Positions 1 through 8,331 of a stretch of DNA of 64,000 nt are shown here, piece by piece (the first letter of the stretch is position 1; each line of letters opens with the position of its first letter). The position numbers were made by a program, and so were the translations under genes. Below the pieces are notes generated by a model. The model did no database searches, was not told the origin of the DNA, and saw only the letters and a list, made by a program, of their open reading frames with translations. The DNA comes from Halomarina ordinaria (lineage in GTDB: Archaea; Halobacteriota; Halobacteria; Halobacteriales; Haloarculaceae). Location of the stretch: assembly GCF_030553305.1 (NCBI RefSeq), contig NZ_JARRAH010000001.1:930001-994000 (forward strand), in the 5' to 3' direction.

Positions 1-930
1 GAGGCCCGTCTCGGGGGCGGTGCCGGACATGAAGACGGTCCAGGCGTCGACGAACGACTCACCCTGCAGGAGGACGCTCGTCCCGACGCCGGCGAAGACG
101 CCCGAGACGAGCGTCGGGAGCGCCGGGACGCCGTACAGCGCGAGGCCGAAGGTGACCGCGAGCGGGGCGAACGCGAGCGGCGTCACGCTGTAGGTGCCCG
201 TGAGCGTGCCCTGAATCTCGCCGATGCGGCCTGCGGGAATCGCCCCGTCGAACCCGAGGCCGATGACGACGTACGCGAGGAGCGCGAGGCCGAAGGCGAC
301 GGCCGTCCCCGCCCGCATCGCCCGGATGTGCTCGTAGAGGTCGGTGTTGGTGACGGCGGCGGCGAGGTTCGTCGTGTCCGAGAGCGGCGACTGCTTGTCG
401 CCCGCGTAGGCCCCCGACAGGATGGCCCCGACGGTCATCGGTGCGGGGACGCCGAGGCCCGACCCGATGCCGACGAAGGCGACGCCGAGCGTCCCCATCG
501 TGGTCCACGAGGAACCGATGGCGAAGGCGACGACGGCCGCGAGCAGGGCCGTCACGGGCAGGAACGTCCGCGGCGAGAGCAGGTCGAGGCCGTAGTACAT
601 CAGCGACGGGATGGTCCCCGCGCTGATCCACGTCGAGATGAGCCCGTAGATGACGAACAGGATGAGCACCGCCTGCAGGCCCATCCGGAGGCTCCGGGCG
701 ATGCCGTCGTAGAGGTGGTCCCACGACCAGCCGAGGACGTAGCGACCGAGCAGGCCGACGAAGACGATACTCCAGAGCAACGGGACGTGTGGGTCGAGGC
801 CGAGGACGGCCGACCCCACCCCGAGGAACGCGACGAGCGCGACGACCGGCAGCACCGCCACGGCCAGCGAGGGCCGGTGGGCCGGGTCGACGTCGTCGAG
901 TCCGCGCGGTGTGAATCGCTGGTCCTCCAT
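1..930 (-). CDS. nhaC: NhaC family Na+/H+ antiporter (C-terminus cut by window edge)
   Basis: Multi-pass membrane protein expected to exchange Na+ for H+ across the cytoplasmic membrane. The 310 visible residues start at the ATG at 928-930 (MEDQRFTPRG) and contain several hydrophobic helices. The family signature around the discontinuous helix is clear: SGAYAGDKQSPLSDTTNLAA, close to the NhaC consensus. The reading frame is open to base 1, so the C-terminus lies outside the window. A TATA-like ATATAACC lies just upstream, consistent with a nearly leaderless transcript. The gene is divergent from the small protein starting at 1063. Antiporter versus a related amino-acid/H+ exchanger cannot be separated from sequence alone, but NhaC is the best fit. 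Confidence 0.9.
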   Translation of the reverse strand, partial: MEDQRFTPRGLDDVDPAHRPSLAVAVLPVVALVAFLGVGSAVLGLDPHVPLLWSIVFVGLLGRYVLGWSWDHLYDGIARSLRMGLQAVLILFVIYGLISTWISAGTIPSLMYYGLDLLSPRTFLPVTALLAAVVAFAIGSSWTTMGTLGVAFVGIGSGLGVPAPMTVGAILSGAYAGDKQSPLSDTTNLAAAVTNTDLYEHIRAMRAGTAVAFGLALLAYVVIGLGFDGAIPAGRIGEIQGTLTGTYSVTPLAFAPLAVTFGLALYGVPALPTLVSGVFAGVGTSVLLQGESFVDAWTVFMSGTAPETGL

Positions 931-1062
931 TTCGACCCGAGATATAACCTTTGGGCATTAATGAGTTGCGACTTATGCTCGGTAGAAATACGACGCGTGT
1001 GGACACGCCGCGCGCGCCTCGCGTCACGGGGACAACGTGCGTCCACATCTGTTCACGTAATC

Positions 1063-1557
1063 GTGAGTAGCGGCCCCGCGCCCGTGACGGGGACCAGACG
1101 GTCGGCCGCCGACCTCGCGGTCATCCCGCCGGCCGTCGCCCGCGAGGAGGTGCCGAACGACGGTCGCGTCGGCTGCGTCGCCTACCCCTACCGGGTGTTC
1201 GAGGCGACGTCGAGCATGGACCGTCCCGCGCTCGGGCCGCGCGTCGCGCGCTACGTGGTGAGCGTCGACCGGGTGCGCAGGCTGGCGCTCCGTGCCGACA
1301 CCTTCCCGGCGGTGGAGACGCGTCGCGTCGAGGACGTCCTCGTCCTCCCGGCGGCGCTCCACGACGAGTCGACCCGCGAGAAGGCGCGAACGGCGGTCTT
1401 CCAGTGGACGCTCAGAACGTACTCGCCGCTCGGTCCCCCCGACGTCGAGTTCGACGCGCGCGCGGATGCCTACAAACTGTTCTGGCTGGCGGAACGCGAG
1501 ACGGGCGACGTCATCGTCGACAGCGTCCGGGGCGGGGAACGACCGCTCCGGGACTGA
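1063..1557 (+). CDS. Hypothetical haloarchaeal protein (164 aa)
   Basis: I do not recognise the family. The reading frame extends far upstream, but that part is antisense to the NhaC gene, so I take the GTG at 1063 (MSSGPAPVTG) as the start; an internal ATG at 1216 is the alternative. The protein is soluble with mixed alpha/beta character and has no signal peptide or obvious metal motif. Segments such as RVGCVAYPYRVFEA and ADAYKLFWLAER look like ordinary conserved globular sequence. It ends 3 bp before the convergent glycosyltransferase gene. Confidence 0.65.
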   Translation: MSSGPAPVTGTRRSAADLAVIPPAVAREEVPNDGRVGCVAYPYRVFEATSSMDRPALGPRVARYVVSVDRVRRLALRADTFPAVETRRVEDVLVLPAALHDESTREKARTAVFQWTLRTYSPLGPPDVEFDARADAYKLFWLAERETGDVIVDSVRGGERPLRD

Positions 1558-1560
1558 CCC

Positions 1561-2274
1561 TCAGCGTAGCCGCTCTTCGAGGCAGACGCGGAGGATGGAG
1601 CCGGCGATGGCCGCGCCGCCGGCGAGCGGGTCGAGTTTCGTCTCGCCGGCGCGCTCGCGGTAGTCGATGGGTTCCTCGCGCACCCGGTAGTCGCGCATCA
1701 GCGGCCGGACGAGCAGTTCGGCCGAGAGGCCGGTGTTCTCCGTCCAGCGGATGCGCCGGACGACGTCGCGGCGGTAGGCGCGCATCCCGGTGGTGGTGTC
1801 GTGGACGCGCCGGCCCATGAGGGCGCTCGCCAGCAGCGCGAAGGCGTGGTTGCCGAGGCGGTTGAACGCCGGCATCGCCGAGGCCCCGTGGTAGAGGCGG
1901 TCGCCGCTGACCACGTCGTACCCCTCGTTGATTCGCTCGAGGAAGCGCGGGAGCGCCTCCATGGGGTAGGTGTCGTCGCAGTCGGTGGTGACGACGACGG
2001 GCCGCTCGGCGGCGAGGACGGCCTCGCGGACCGCGACACCGTAGCCCTGCGGTTCCTGTTCGATGACGCGCGCGCCGTGCTCGCGGGCGATGTCGGGCGT
2101 CCGGTCAGACGACCCGTCGACGCAGACCACCTCGGCGCGGCCGTCGGTGACGCGTTCGATGTCCGAGAGGACCGTCCCGATGGCCGCTTCCTCGTTGTAC
2201 GTCCCCATGACGACGCTCAGGTCGTCGAAGGTGTACTCGTCCTCACCGTCCTCCGCCGCGGACTCCAGGCTCAT
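1561..2274 (-). CDS. Family 2 glycosyltransferase, dolichyl-phosphate-sugar synthase type
   Basis: A 237-aa GT-A fold glycosyltransferase of the Dpm1/AglD-like group, which transfers a sugar from a nucleotide donor, typically to a polyprenyl phosphate on the cytoplasmic face. The N-terminus carries SVVMGTYNEE, then CVDGSSDRT, and TTDCDDTYPM supplies the metal-binding acidic motif. Later DTTTGMRAYRR and ENTGLSAELL match the acceptor-side motifs of this group. There is no C-terminal membrane domain, unlike AglD. The frame is open a further 33 codons upstream, but the ATG at 2272-2274 (MSLESAAEDG) gives a normal N-terminus. Donor and acceptor cannot be inferred. Confidence 0.85.
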   Translation of the reverse strand: MSLESAAEDGEDEYTFDDLSVVMGTYNEEAAIGTVLSDIERVTDGRAEVVCVDGSSDRTPDIAREHGARVIEQEPQGYGVAVREAVLAAERPVVVTTDCDDTYPMEALPRFLERINEGYDVVSGDRLYHGASAMPAFNRLGNHAFALLASALMGRRVHDTTTGMRAYRRDVVRRIRWTENTGLSAELLVRPLMRDYRVREEPIDYRERAGETKLDPLAGGAAIAGSILRVCLEERLR

Positions 2275-2468
2275 CGAACGCACCTCGCACCCACCGCGGT
2301 TTAGGTCTACCGAAAACAAATGGATTCGACGGTTGTCGCTCCTCGCGGCGGGGTATCGTCGGACGAATGGCAAGAACGGACCCTGCAGAAACCTTTATGA
2401 TAAACCATGAAGAATAGGCGAAGTGCAGACGACCGACGCGGGGACGGTCCCCTCGTCGACAGACCACT

Positions 2469-2699
2469 ATGACCGACCACCACGACACCCAGGACATGGA
2501 CGACGCGCCGCTCGTTCCCGAGCTCCCCCGCGAAATCGCCACCGCCCACACCGACGGCGGCCGCCGCGCGACCGGGGTGCGCCGGAGCCGACGCATCGCG
2601 ACCCGTCCGGCCGACACCACGTACGCCAGTGAGCGAACGCGCGACACCGAGGAGATAGCCCCGCTCGTCGCGGACCTCACCGGCCGCGACGTGGAGTGA
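2469..2699 (+). CDS. Small hypothetical protein (76 aa)
   Basis: A short polar protein, MTDHHDTQDMDD to GRDVE, with no recognised domain. It reads like a small cytosolic haloarchaeal protein, rich in Asp and Arg. A TATA-like CTTTATGA lies at about 2392-2400, so transcription would begin near 2425 and leave a leader of about 45 nt. An overlapping +2 frame (2423-2632) is Arg/Pro/His-rich and looks like a shadow. The assignment rests only on promoter position and composition. Confidence 0.5.
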   Translation: MTDHHDTQDMDDAPLVPELPREIATAHTDGGRRATGVRRSRRIATRPADTTYASERTRDTEEIAPLVADLTGRDVE

Positions 2700-2786
2700 C
2701 GGTGTAGCGGCCCTTCTCGACGCTCGTGACCGTCGTCGAATCGAGAGTGTAAACGCTCTTGTGACCACGCGCCCCCCCTTGCTGGC

Positions 2787-3443
2787 ATGCACGCCATCAC
2801 CAACAGCGGGTGGGTCGAGGTCATCACCGGCTGTATGTTCTCCGGGAAGACCGAGGAGCTGTTGCGCCGGCTCCGCCGGGCGGAGATAGCGGGCCAGGAG
2901 GCCGCCGTCTTCACCCCGGCGGTCGACGACCGCTACGGCGAGACCACCATCGGCTCGCACGACGGCCACTCGTGGGCTGCGACCGTCGTCGACGACGGTC
3001 CCGACGCGAGCGACGAGCGACCCACGACCGACGGAGGCGTCGGGGCCGTCCGGTCGACCCCGGACGGTCGCGACGGCGCCTGGGGCATCCTCGACCACCT
3101 GAACGGCGAGCACGTGGTCGCCATCGACGAGGCGAACTTCTTCTCGACCGACCTCGTCGCGGTCTGTGAACACCTCGCGAGCGACGGCCGGCGCGTCATC
3201 GTCTCCGGCACCGACCAGACCTTCCGGGGCGAGCCGTTCGACCCCCTCCCGCAACTCGTCGCCGTCGCCGAGTACGTCGACAAGCTTCAGGCCATCTGCT
3301 CGGTCTGTGGCGAACCCGCCTCGCGCAACCAGCGACTCATCGACGGCGAACCCGCCCACGCCGACGACCCCACCATCCTCGTCGGCGCCGAGGAGAGCTA
3401 CGAGGCGCGCTGTCGGAGCTGTCACGTCCTGCGGACCGACTGA
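2787..3443 (+). CDS. tdk: Thymidine kinase (type II)
   Basis: Salvage enzyme phosphorylating thymidine with ATP. The Walker A motif GCMFSGKTEE is at residues 15-24, the metal-binding DEAN at 114-117, and the zinc-lasso cysteine pairs at 171/174 (CSVC) and 209/212 (CRSC). The thymidine-binding region includes SGTDQTFRG near residue 140. At 218 aa it is longer than the usual 190-195 aa. The excess is an acidic, Gly/Asp-rich insertion at about residues 69-98, between the nucleotide-binding strand and the DEAN strand. The ATG at 2787 is the only plausible start. It stands alone, downstream of the small 76-aa protein. Confidence 0.95.
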   Translation: MHAITNSGWVEVITGCMFSGKTEELLRRLRRAEIAGQEAAVFTPAVDDRYGETTIGSHDGHSWAATVVDDGPDASDERPTTDGGVGAVRSTPDGRDGAWGILDHLNGEHVVAIDEANFFSTDLVAVCEHLASDGRRVIVSGTDQTFRGEPFDPLPQLVAVAEYVDKLQAICSVCGEPASRNQRLIDGEPAHADDPTILVGAEESYEARCRSCHVLRTD

Positions 3444-3670
3444 AAGTCTCCGTTCGTGGGCGATACCCTCGCAGCATCGACGAACCGTTCGTTCCCGGTC
3501 GGACCGTCTCCTACGCTGGCGCGAGTCGCTTCGCCGTCGGTCCGTACGGACACGCGTTCATTGGCGTCGTGAGGGAGGCTGCCCTCGTCTACCGGTAGTT
3601 GATGAGACGGAGCGAACCGAACGACGGGCACTGCCCAACGAATTAGTGGAACGCTTATAGAGTAGTTGCC

Positions 3671-3766
3671 ATGGAATCGAAAGATTACGTGATGCTGTTC
3701 GTGCTCGACGTACTCGCGACCGTCGTCGGGATTTTTGTGTACATCGGTATCGGGGGTTCGTTCTGA
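3671..3766 (+). CDS. 31-aa single-span membrane microprotein
   Basis: An open frame of 31 codons plus TGA: a short charged head (MESKDY), then a continuous hydrophobic stretch from VMLFVLDVLATVVG to the C-terminal GGSF, long enough for one membrane helix. AATTAGT at about 3641-3648 sits 24-30 nt before the ATG, the expected distance for a leaderless haloarchaeal gene, and a second TATA-like element (CTTATAG, 3654-3660) is closer. Function unknown. It lies between the thymidine kinase and hydrolase genes, in a stretch otherwise empty of genes (3444-3823). Confidence 0.5.
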   Translation: MESKDYVMLFVLDVLATVVGIFVYIGIGGSF

Positions 3767-3823
3767 CGACAGGGTATACAGACCGGGCCGAGACGTGCAC
3801 CTACTGCGACGCGCCGCTCTGAG

Positions 3824-4762
3824 TCACCCCGACAGCGTCGCCGCCACCCAGTCCGCGACGCCGTCCATCGCCTCGTCCGCGACGTCCACCGCCCCCGTGA
3901 GGCTCAGGAACCCGTGGACCATGCTCGGGTAGTGGTCGTGGTCGGCGGGCACGCCCGCCTCCGCCAGCCGGCGAGCGTAGGCCACTCCCTCGTCCCGCAA
4001 GGGGTCGAACCCGGCGGTGACGACGAGTGCCGGCGGGAGGCCCGAGAGGTCGCGTGCGCGAAGCGGCGCCGCGAAGGGGTTGTGCGCGTCGACGGGGCTC
4101 CGGAGGTACTGCTCCCAGAACCACGCGACGTCGCGACGGGTGAGCAGCGGGCCGTCGGCGTTCTCGTGGGTGGAGTCGGTGTCCTCGCGGTCGGCCATCG
4201 GATAACAGAGCAGCTGGCCGGCGAGCGTCGCGTCGAGGGACTCCTCGCGCGCACGCAGGGCGGTGACGGCCGCGAGGTTCCCGCCGGCGCTCGTCCCGCC
4301 CACGACGAGCCGAGCGGGGTCGCCCCCGAGGCTCGCCGCGTTCGCCCACACCCACTCGACGGCGGCGAAGGCGTCGTCGACCGCGGCGGGGAAGGGGCGT
4401 TCGGGCGCGAGGCGGTAGTCGACGCTCACGACGACACAACCGGCGCGCGTCGCGAGGTCCCGGCAGACGCCGTCGACGGAGTCGAGCGTCCCGAGCACCC
4501 AGCCGCCGCCGTGGTAGAAGACGAGGACGGGCCGCGGTTCGTCGAGCGTCGGTCGGTAGACGCGGACCGGAACCGACCCACCGGGGCCGTCGAACGCGAG
4601 GTCCCGGACCAGCGGCAGGTCGACGCGCACCTCGCCGCCGAAGACGTCGTCCTCGACACGGCGGGCGCAGTCGACGCTCATCGCGTGCCACTCGGGGACG
4701 CCGGTCCGGACGAGTTCGTCGACGACGGCGCTCACCTGCGGGTCGGGGGCGTCGGCGCGCAT
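3824..4762 (-). CDS. Alpha/beta hydrolase, HSL (hormone-sensitive lipase) family
   Basis: A 312-aa esterase/lipase-like hydrolase. It has the HSL oxyanion motif HGGG at residues 84-87, the nucleophile elbow GTSAG with Ser158, a catalytic Asp in GFDPLRDEG (about 253) and His283 in MVHGF, so the triad is complete. SVDYRLAPERPFPAA between the oxyanion motif and the nucleophile is typical of the family. The start at 4762 (MRADAPDPQV) is preferred over an upstream extension. It is divergent from kynureninase with only 81 bp between the starts. Arylformamidases of the kynurenine pathway belong to related HGGxW-type hydrolases, so a formamidase role is possible but unproven. A paralog is at 35398-36339. 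Confidence 0.85.
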   Translation of the reverse strand: MRADAPDPQVSAVVDELVRTGVPEWHAMSVDCARRVEDDVFGGEVRVDLPLVRDLAFDGPGGSVPVRVYRPTLDEPRPVLVFYHGGGWVLGTLDSVDGVCRDLATRAGCVVVSVDYRLAPERPFPAAVDDAFAAVEWVWANAASLGGDPARLVVGGTSAGGNLAAVTALRAREESLDATLAGQLLCYPMADREDTDSTHENADGPLLTRRDVAWFWEQYLRSPVDAHNPFAAPLRARDLSGLPPALVVTAGFDPLRDEGVAYARRLAEAGVPADHDHYPSMVHGFLSLTGAVDVADEAMDGVADWVAATLSG

Positions 4763-4843
4763 GGACGGAGGGCGTGTCGAGCCCTCATGAACGCTCCGAG
4801 AGCGGAGGAGAACACACAACCTCCCGCGGCGCCGAGCGGGGGC

Positions 4844-6130
4844 ATGGTCACCGACACGGACCTCGCGGCGGCCCGCGAGGAGGCCCGCCGACGCGACGAG
4901 GCGGACTCACTCGCGGCGCTCCGCGAGCGCTTTCACGTCCCCGACGGCGCGCTCTACCTCGACGGCAACTCGCTCGGCCCGCTCTCCGCGGACGCCGAGC
5001 GGACGCTCACGCGCGTCGTCGAGGAGTGGCGCGAGCGGGGAATCCGCGGGTGGACCGACGCCGACCCGCCGTGGTTCGGCTACGCCGAGCACCTCGGCGA
5101 GCGCCTCGCGCCGCTGGTCGGCGCCGACCCCGAAGAGGTGGTCGGCGCCAACTCGACGACGGTGAACATCCACACCCTCGTCGGCACGTTCTACGACGAG
5201 TGCGAGGGGACGCCCTCGATACTCGTCGACGACCTCGACTTCCCCACCGACCACTACGCCATCCGCGCGCAACTCCGTCACCGAGGACTCGACCCGGACG
5301 ACCACCTCGTCGTCGTCGAGAGCCGCGACGGGCGCACGATAGCCGAGGCCGACATCGAGCGCGCGCTCGACGAGCACGACGTCGGCCTCGTGTTCCTCCC
5401 GAGCGTGCTCTACCGAAGCGGGCAGTTGCTCGACCTCCCGCGCATCACCCGCGCGGCCCACGAGCACGGGTCGCTCTTCGGGTTCGACCTCGCGCACTCC
5501 GTCGGCGTCGTCCCGCACGACCTCTCGGCGTACGGCGTCGACTTCGCCGTCTGGTGCAGCTACAAGTACCTCAACGCGGGGCCGGGCGCCGTCGCGGGGC
5601 TCTACGTGAACCGCGAGCACTTCGGGACGACGCCCGCGCTCGCCGGCTGGTGGGGCCACGAGAAGGAGACGCAGTTCGACATGGCGATGACCTACACCCC
5701 GGCGCACGGCGCCGGCGCGTGGCAGACCGGCACGGTCCCGATGCTCAGCGCCGCCCCGCTGGAGGGCGCCCTCGACGTCCTCGAGGACGCCGGCATCGAA
5801 GCCGTCCGCGAGAAGTCCGTCGCCCTCACCGACTTCCTCGTCGACCTCGTCGACGAACACCTCCCCGAGTGCGACGTCGGGACGCCGCGCGACCCGGCAC
5901 GCCGCGGCGGACACGTCGCCGTCGAGCACCCGGACGCCGCGCGGGTGAGCCGCGCGCTGAAGGCGCGGAACGTCGTCGTCGACTTCCGTCGCCCGAACGT
6001 CGTCCGGGTCTGTCCCGCGCCGCTGTACGTCGGCTACGAGGAGTGCGTCGAGTTCGTCGCTCACCTCCGGGCGGTCCTCGACGACCGCGAGTACGAGCGC
6101 GTCGACGCACGGGACGGTCGCGTGACCTGA
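4844..6130 (+). CDS. kynU: Kynureninase
   Basis: PLP-dependent hydrolase converting L-kynurenine to anthranilate and alanine (or 3-hydroxykynurenine to 3-hydroxyanthranilate). The 428-aa protein matches the usual family length. It shows YLDGNSLGPL near residue 38, the cofactor Asp region FDLAHSVG at about 214-221, and the Schiff-base lysine K241 in WCSYKYLNAGPG. The later GWWGHEKETQFDM motif is characteristic of kynureninase rather than cysteine desulfurase. The open frame extends 310 codons upstream, but this is antisense to the hydrolase gene; ATG 4844 (MVTDTDLAAA) is the natural start. No tryptophan dioxygenase gene is visible in the window. Confidence 0.93.
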   Translation: MVTDTDLAAAREEARRRDEADSLAALRERFHVPDGALYLDGNSLGPLSADAERTLTRVVEEWRERGIRGWTDADPPWFGYAEHLGERLAPLVGADPEEVVGANSTTVNIHTLVGTFYDECEGTPSILVDDLDFPTDHYAIRAQLRHRGLDPDDHLVVVESRDGRTIAEADIERALDEHDVGLVFLPSVLYRSGQLLDLPRITRAAHEHGSLFGFDLAHSVGVVPHDLSAYGVDFAVWCSYKYLNAGPGAVAGLYVNREHFGTTPALAGWWGHEKETQFDMAMTYTPAHGAGAWQTGTVPMLSAAPLEGALDVLEDAGIEAVREKSVALTDFLVDLVDEHLPECDVGTPRDPARRGGHVAVEHPDAARVSRALKARNVVVDFRRPNVVRVCPAPLYVGYEECVEFVAHLRAVLDDREYERVDARDGRVT

Positions 6131-6436
6131 CCGGTCGTGAAACGGCAAGCAATCGTGAGCGGACGAGTTACTGTCCCGATTCCGTACCCGGATGCGTCTC
6201 GCTAACACGGCTTCGAACGCACCGCCGGCCGTCGATTCTCGTCGGGAGGGCCCCCGCTTGCGTACGGCACCGTACGTTCACTGATGCAACACGGAATACC
6301 CCCCCGTAAAAGGCGACGTTACAGGCCGACCGTCGGCGAACGGGACGAGCAGTGTGGATAAGCTGAAGATTAGCTAAACGCGGGTCCGTCGAACCGTGGA
6401 AAGACGGAGCAGCACTATCGGAGGGGTTCACAGAGC
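6131..6436. other. Intergenic region upstream of the polysaccharide locus
   Basis: No convincing gene in this stretch between kynureninase and the first locus gene. It contains a run of C residues followed by GTAAAAGG near 6310 and an AT-richer GATTAGCTAAAC at 6368-6379 that could act as a TATA box for the downstream transcript. No clear hairpin was seen. Confidence 0.5.
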
Positions 6437-6529
6437 ATGTCCACCACACCCACGCACGTCGACCCGGACGAACCGAAGGAGCCCTCTCGACGAGCGAGCG
6501 TGACCGAGCCGGAACCGCCCACTCGCTGA
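6437..6529 (+). CDS. Possible 30-aa leader cistron overlapping the glycosyltransferase start
   Basis: A 30-codon frame (MSTTPTHVDP to EPPTR) whose TGA overlaps the first base of the next ATG (TGATG, 6527-6531). Translation could be coupled to the downstream gene. The peptide is polar and Pro/Glu-rich with no domain. A TATA-like GATTAGC at about 6368 would leave it in the transcript. Such overlaps arise easily by chance in GC-rich DNA, so this is tentative. Confidence 0.3.
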   Translation: MSTTPTHVDPDEPKEPSRRASVTEPEPPTR

Positions 6530-8331
6530 TGAGCGACCGAATCACGGTCTGGAGCGGTTCGGTACGCGTCGAGAAGACCCTCGAGTCGGACGTGGAGGGC
6601 GGGTACGCCGTCGACGTCCGCGTCCGGTCGACGTACGACACGACGCTCGCGGTGCGCGTCCTCGACGCCCTCCCGGACGACGCCGACCCTGCGGCGGTCA
6701 GTCCGGCGAGCACGAGCGACGGCGACGTCACCGTCACCGACGGGGGGACGGTCAGGATCGAGGGCCGCGTCGCCCCCGACGCGAGCGTCCACTACCGGTA
6801 CACGGTCGCGGGCGCGGAGGTGCCGGGGGTCGTCGGGGCACCGGTCGTCGACAGCGCGCTCCCGGTGGCGACGGAGCGCGGCGGGTCGCCCACCCCGGCC
6901 GCTCGACCCGTCCGGCCGGTGGTCGGCGGTGGGATGGATTCCGTCGCGTCGCTCCCTCGGACGAACGCCGACACGGGGACGGCCGAGGAACACCCGGCCG
7001 TCGGTATCGTCGCGACGGTCGACGAGGCCGAGGCGGCCGTCGAGGCCACCCGGCGGGCCGTCGCTGCCGACCGCGACGTGTTCGTCGCTGCCGACCGTCG
7101 TGCGCGCGACGTGGCGCGACTGGTTGGGGCCCTCGGCGCGACCGTCGTCACCCCGCCGGTCCCGGACGCCTCCGTCGGGGTGCTCCGGGCGGCGCTCGTC
7201 GAAACCGCGCGCGCCCGGTCGTACCCCGGTATCGCCCTCTGGCCGCCGACCGAGTCCGTCCCGACGGAACGCTACGCCGCGTTCGCCGACGGCGGGTTCG
7301 AGGTGGAGCCCCTCGACGTGAACGAGTCGACACTCACGGTAACGCTGCCCGACAGGTGGCGCGACCGACCCGCGTCGACGGTGTGCGCGGTACCGGCGTA
7401 CAACGAGGCGGAGACGGTCGGCGACGTCGTTCGCAGGGCGGCGCGCCACGTCGACGAGGTGCTCGTGGTCGACGACGGGAGTCGCGACGACACGGCCGAG
7501 CGCGCCCGGAACGCCGGCGCGACGGTCGTCCGCCACGAGTCGAACTACGGCTACGGCGGCGCACTCGGGACCGCGCTCGCGGAGGCCGACCGCCGCGGCG
7601 ACGACCGGTTGGTCGTCGTCGACGGCGACGGTCAGCACGACCCCGACGACATCCCGCGACTCCTCGACGCCCAGCGCGAGGAGGCGGCCGACATCGTCAT
7701 CGGGAGCCGGTTCGCCGACGGTGCGGAGACGTCCCTGCCGCGGTACCGGCGGGTGGGCCTCTCGGTCGTCAACGGACTGACCAACCTCAGCATGGGTGCG
7801 CTCCGCCCGCGCTCGTGGGTCCGCGACACCCAGAGCGGCTTTCGCGTGTACGGGCGGCGCGCCATCCGGACGCTGGCGGCAGACACCACCATCGGCGACC
7901 ACATGGACGCCAGCACGGACATCATCTACCACGCCCACCGCCACGACTACCACATCGCCGAGGTCGGGACGACGATGAACTACGACGTGGACAACGCCAA
8001 CAGTTTCAACCCGGTGTACCACGGCTACGTCCTCCTGCGGAACCTGCTTCGCATCATCGAGCGCGACCGACCCGTCGTCACCCTCGGTCTCCCCGGGACC
8101 GTCGCGGTCGTCTCGGGGGCCGTCCTCGCGTACCACGCCGCCTACCGGACCGCCGCCGGCGCGTTCGTCCCCGAACTCGTCGTCGCGTCGGCCCTCCTCC
8201 TCGTCTGTGGCGGGTTCGTCCTCGCTGTCGCCGCCGTCGGCCACGCCACGAACGTCCAGCGGTCGTCCCCGGACGCCCCGCACCACCCGCCCCGTCCGAG
8301 GGACGACGAGTCGCCCGAGCGGGGACGATGA
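6529..8331 (+). CDS. Family 2 glycosyltransferase with extra N-terminal domains and C-terminal membrane helices
   Basis: A 600-aa multidomain protein, probably acting on a lipid-linked glycan at the membrane. Residues 1-105 look like a beta-rich domain, and about 150-275 like a Rossmann-type alpha/beta module (AVGIVATVDEAEAAVEAT). The GT2 catalytic domain follows at about 288-500, with CAVPAYNEAETVG, VVDDGSRDDT, VDGDGQHDPDD and DTQSGFRVYGRRA. Two hydrophobic helices lie at about 520-575 (LGLPGTVAVVSGAVLA and VVASALLLVCGGFVLA). The arrangement resembles DPMS-like glycosyltransferases with a C-terminal anchor, but the N-terminal 280 residues are unusual. It overlaps the next gene by ATGA, indicating translational coupling. 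Confidence 0.85.
   Translation: MSDRITVWSGSVRVEKTLESDVEGGYAVDVRVRSTYDTTLAVRVLDALPDDADPAAVSPASTSDGDVTVTDGGTVRIEGRVAPDASVHYRYTVAGAEVPGVVGAPVVDSALPVATERGGSPTPAARPVRPVVGGGMDSVASLPRTNADTGTAEEHPAVGIVATVDEAEAAVEATRRAVAADRDVFVAADRRARDVARLVGALGATVVTPPVPDASVGVLRAALVETARARSYPGIALWPPTESVPTERYAAFADGGFEVEPLDVNESTLTVTLPDRWRDRPASTVCAVPAYNEAETVGDVVRRAARHVDEVLVVDDGSRDDTAERARNAGATVVRHESNYGYGGALGTALAEADRRGDDRLVVVDGDGQHDPDDIPRLLDAQREEAADIVIGSRFADGAETSLPRYRRVGLSVVNGLTNLSMGALRPRSWVRDTQSGFRVYGRRAIRTLAADTTIGDHMDASTDIIYHAHRHDYHIAEVGTTMNYDVDNANSFNPVYHGYVLLRNLLRIIERDRPVVTLGLPGTVAVVSGAVLAYHAAYRTAAGAFVPELVVASALLLVCGGFVLAVAAVGHATNVQRSSPDAPHHPPRPRDDESPERGR

Noticed and set aside
2407-2472. 21-codon frame overlapping the 76-aa gene start by ATGA
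   Set aside because: The TATA box would start transcription inside it, so it is unlikely to be translated; it shows that ATGA overlaps also arise by chance.
3914-4843. Long N-terminal extension of kynureninase
   Set aside because: The extension is antisense to the hydrolase gene and has no kynureninase similarity.
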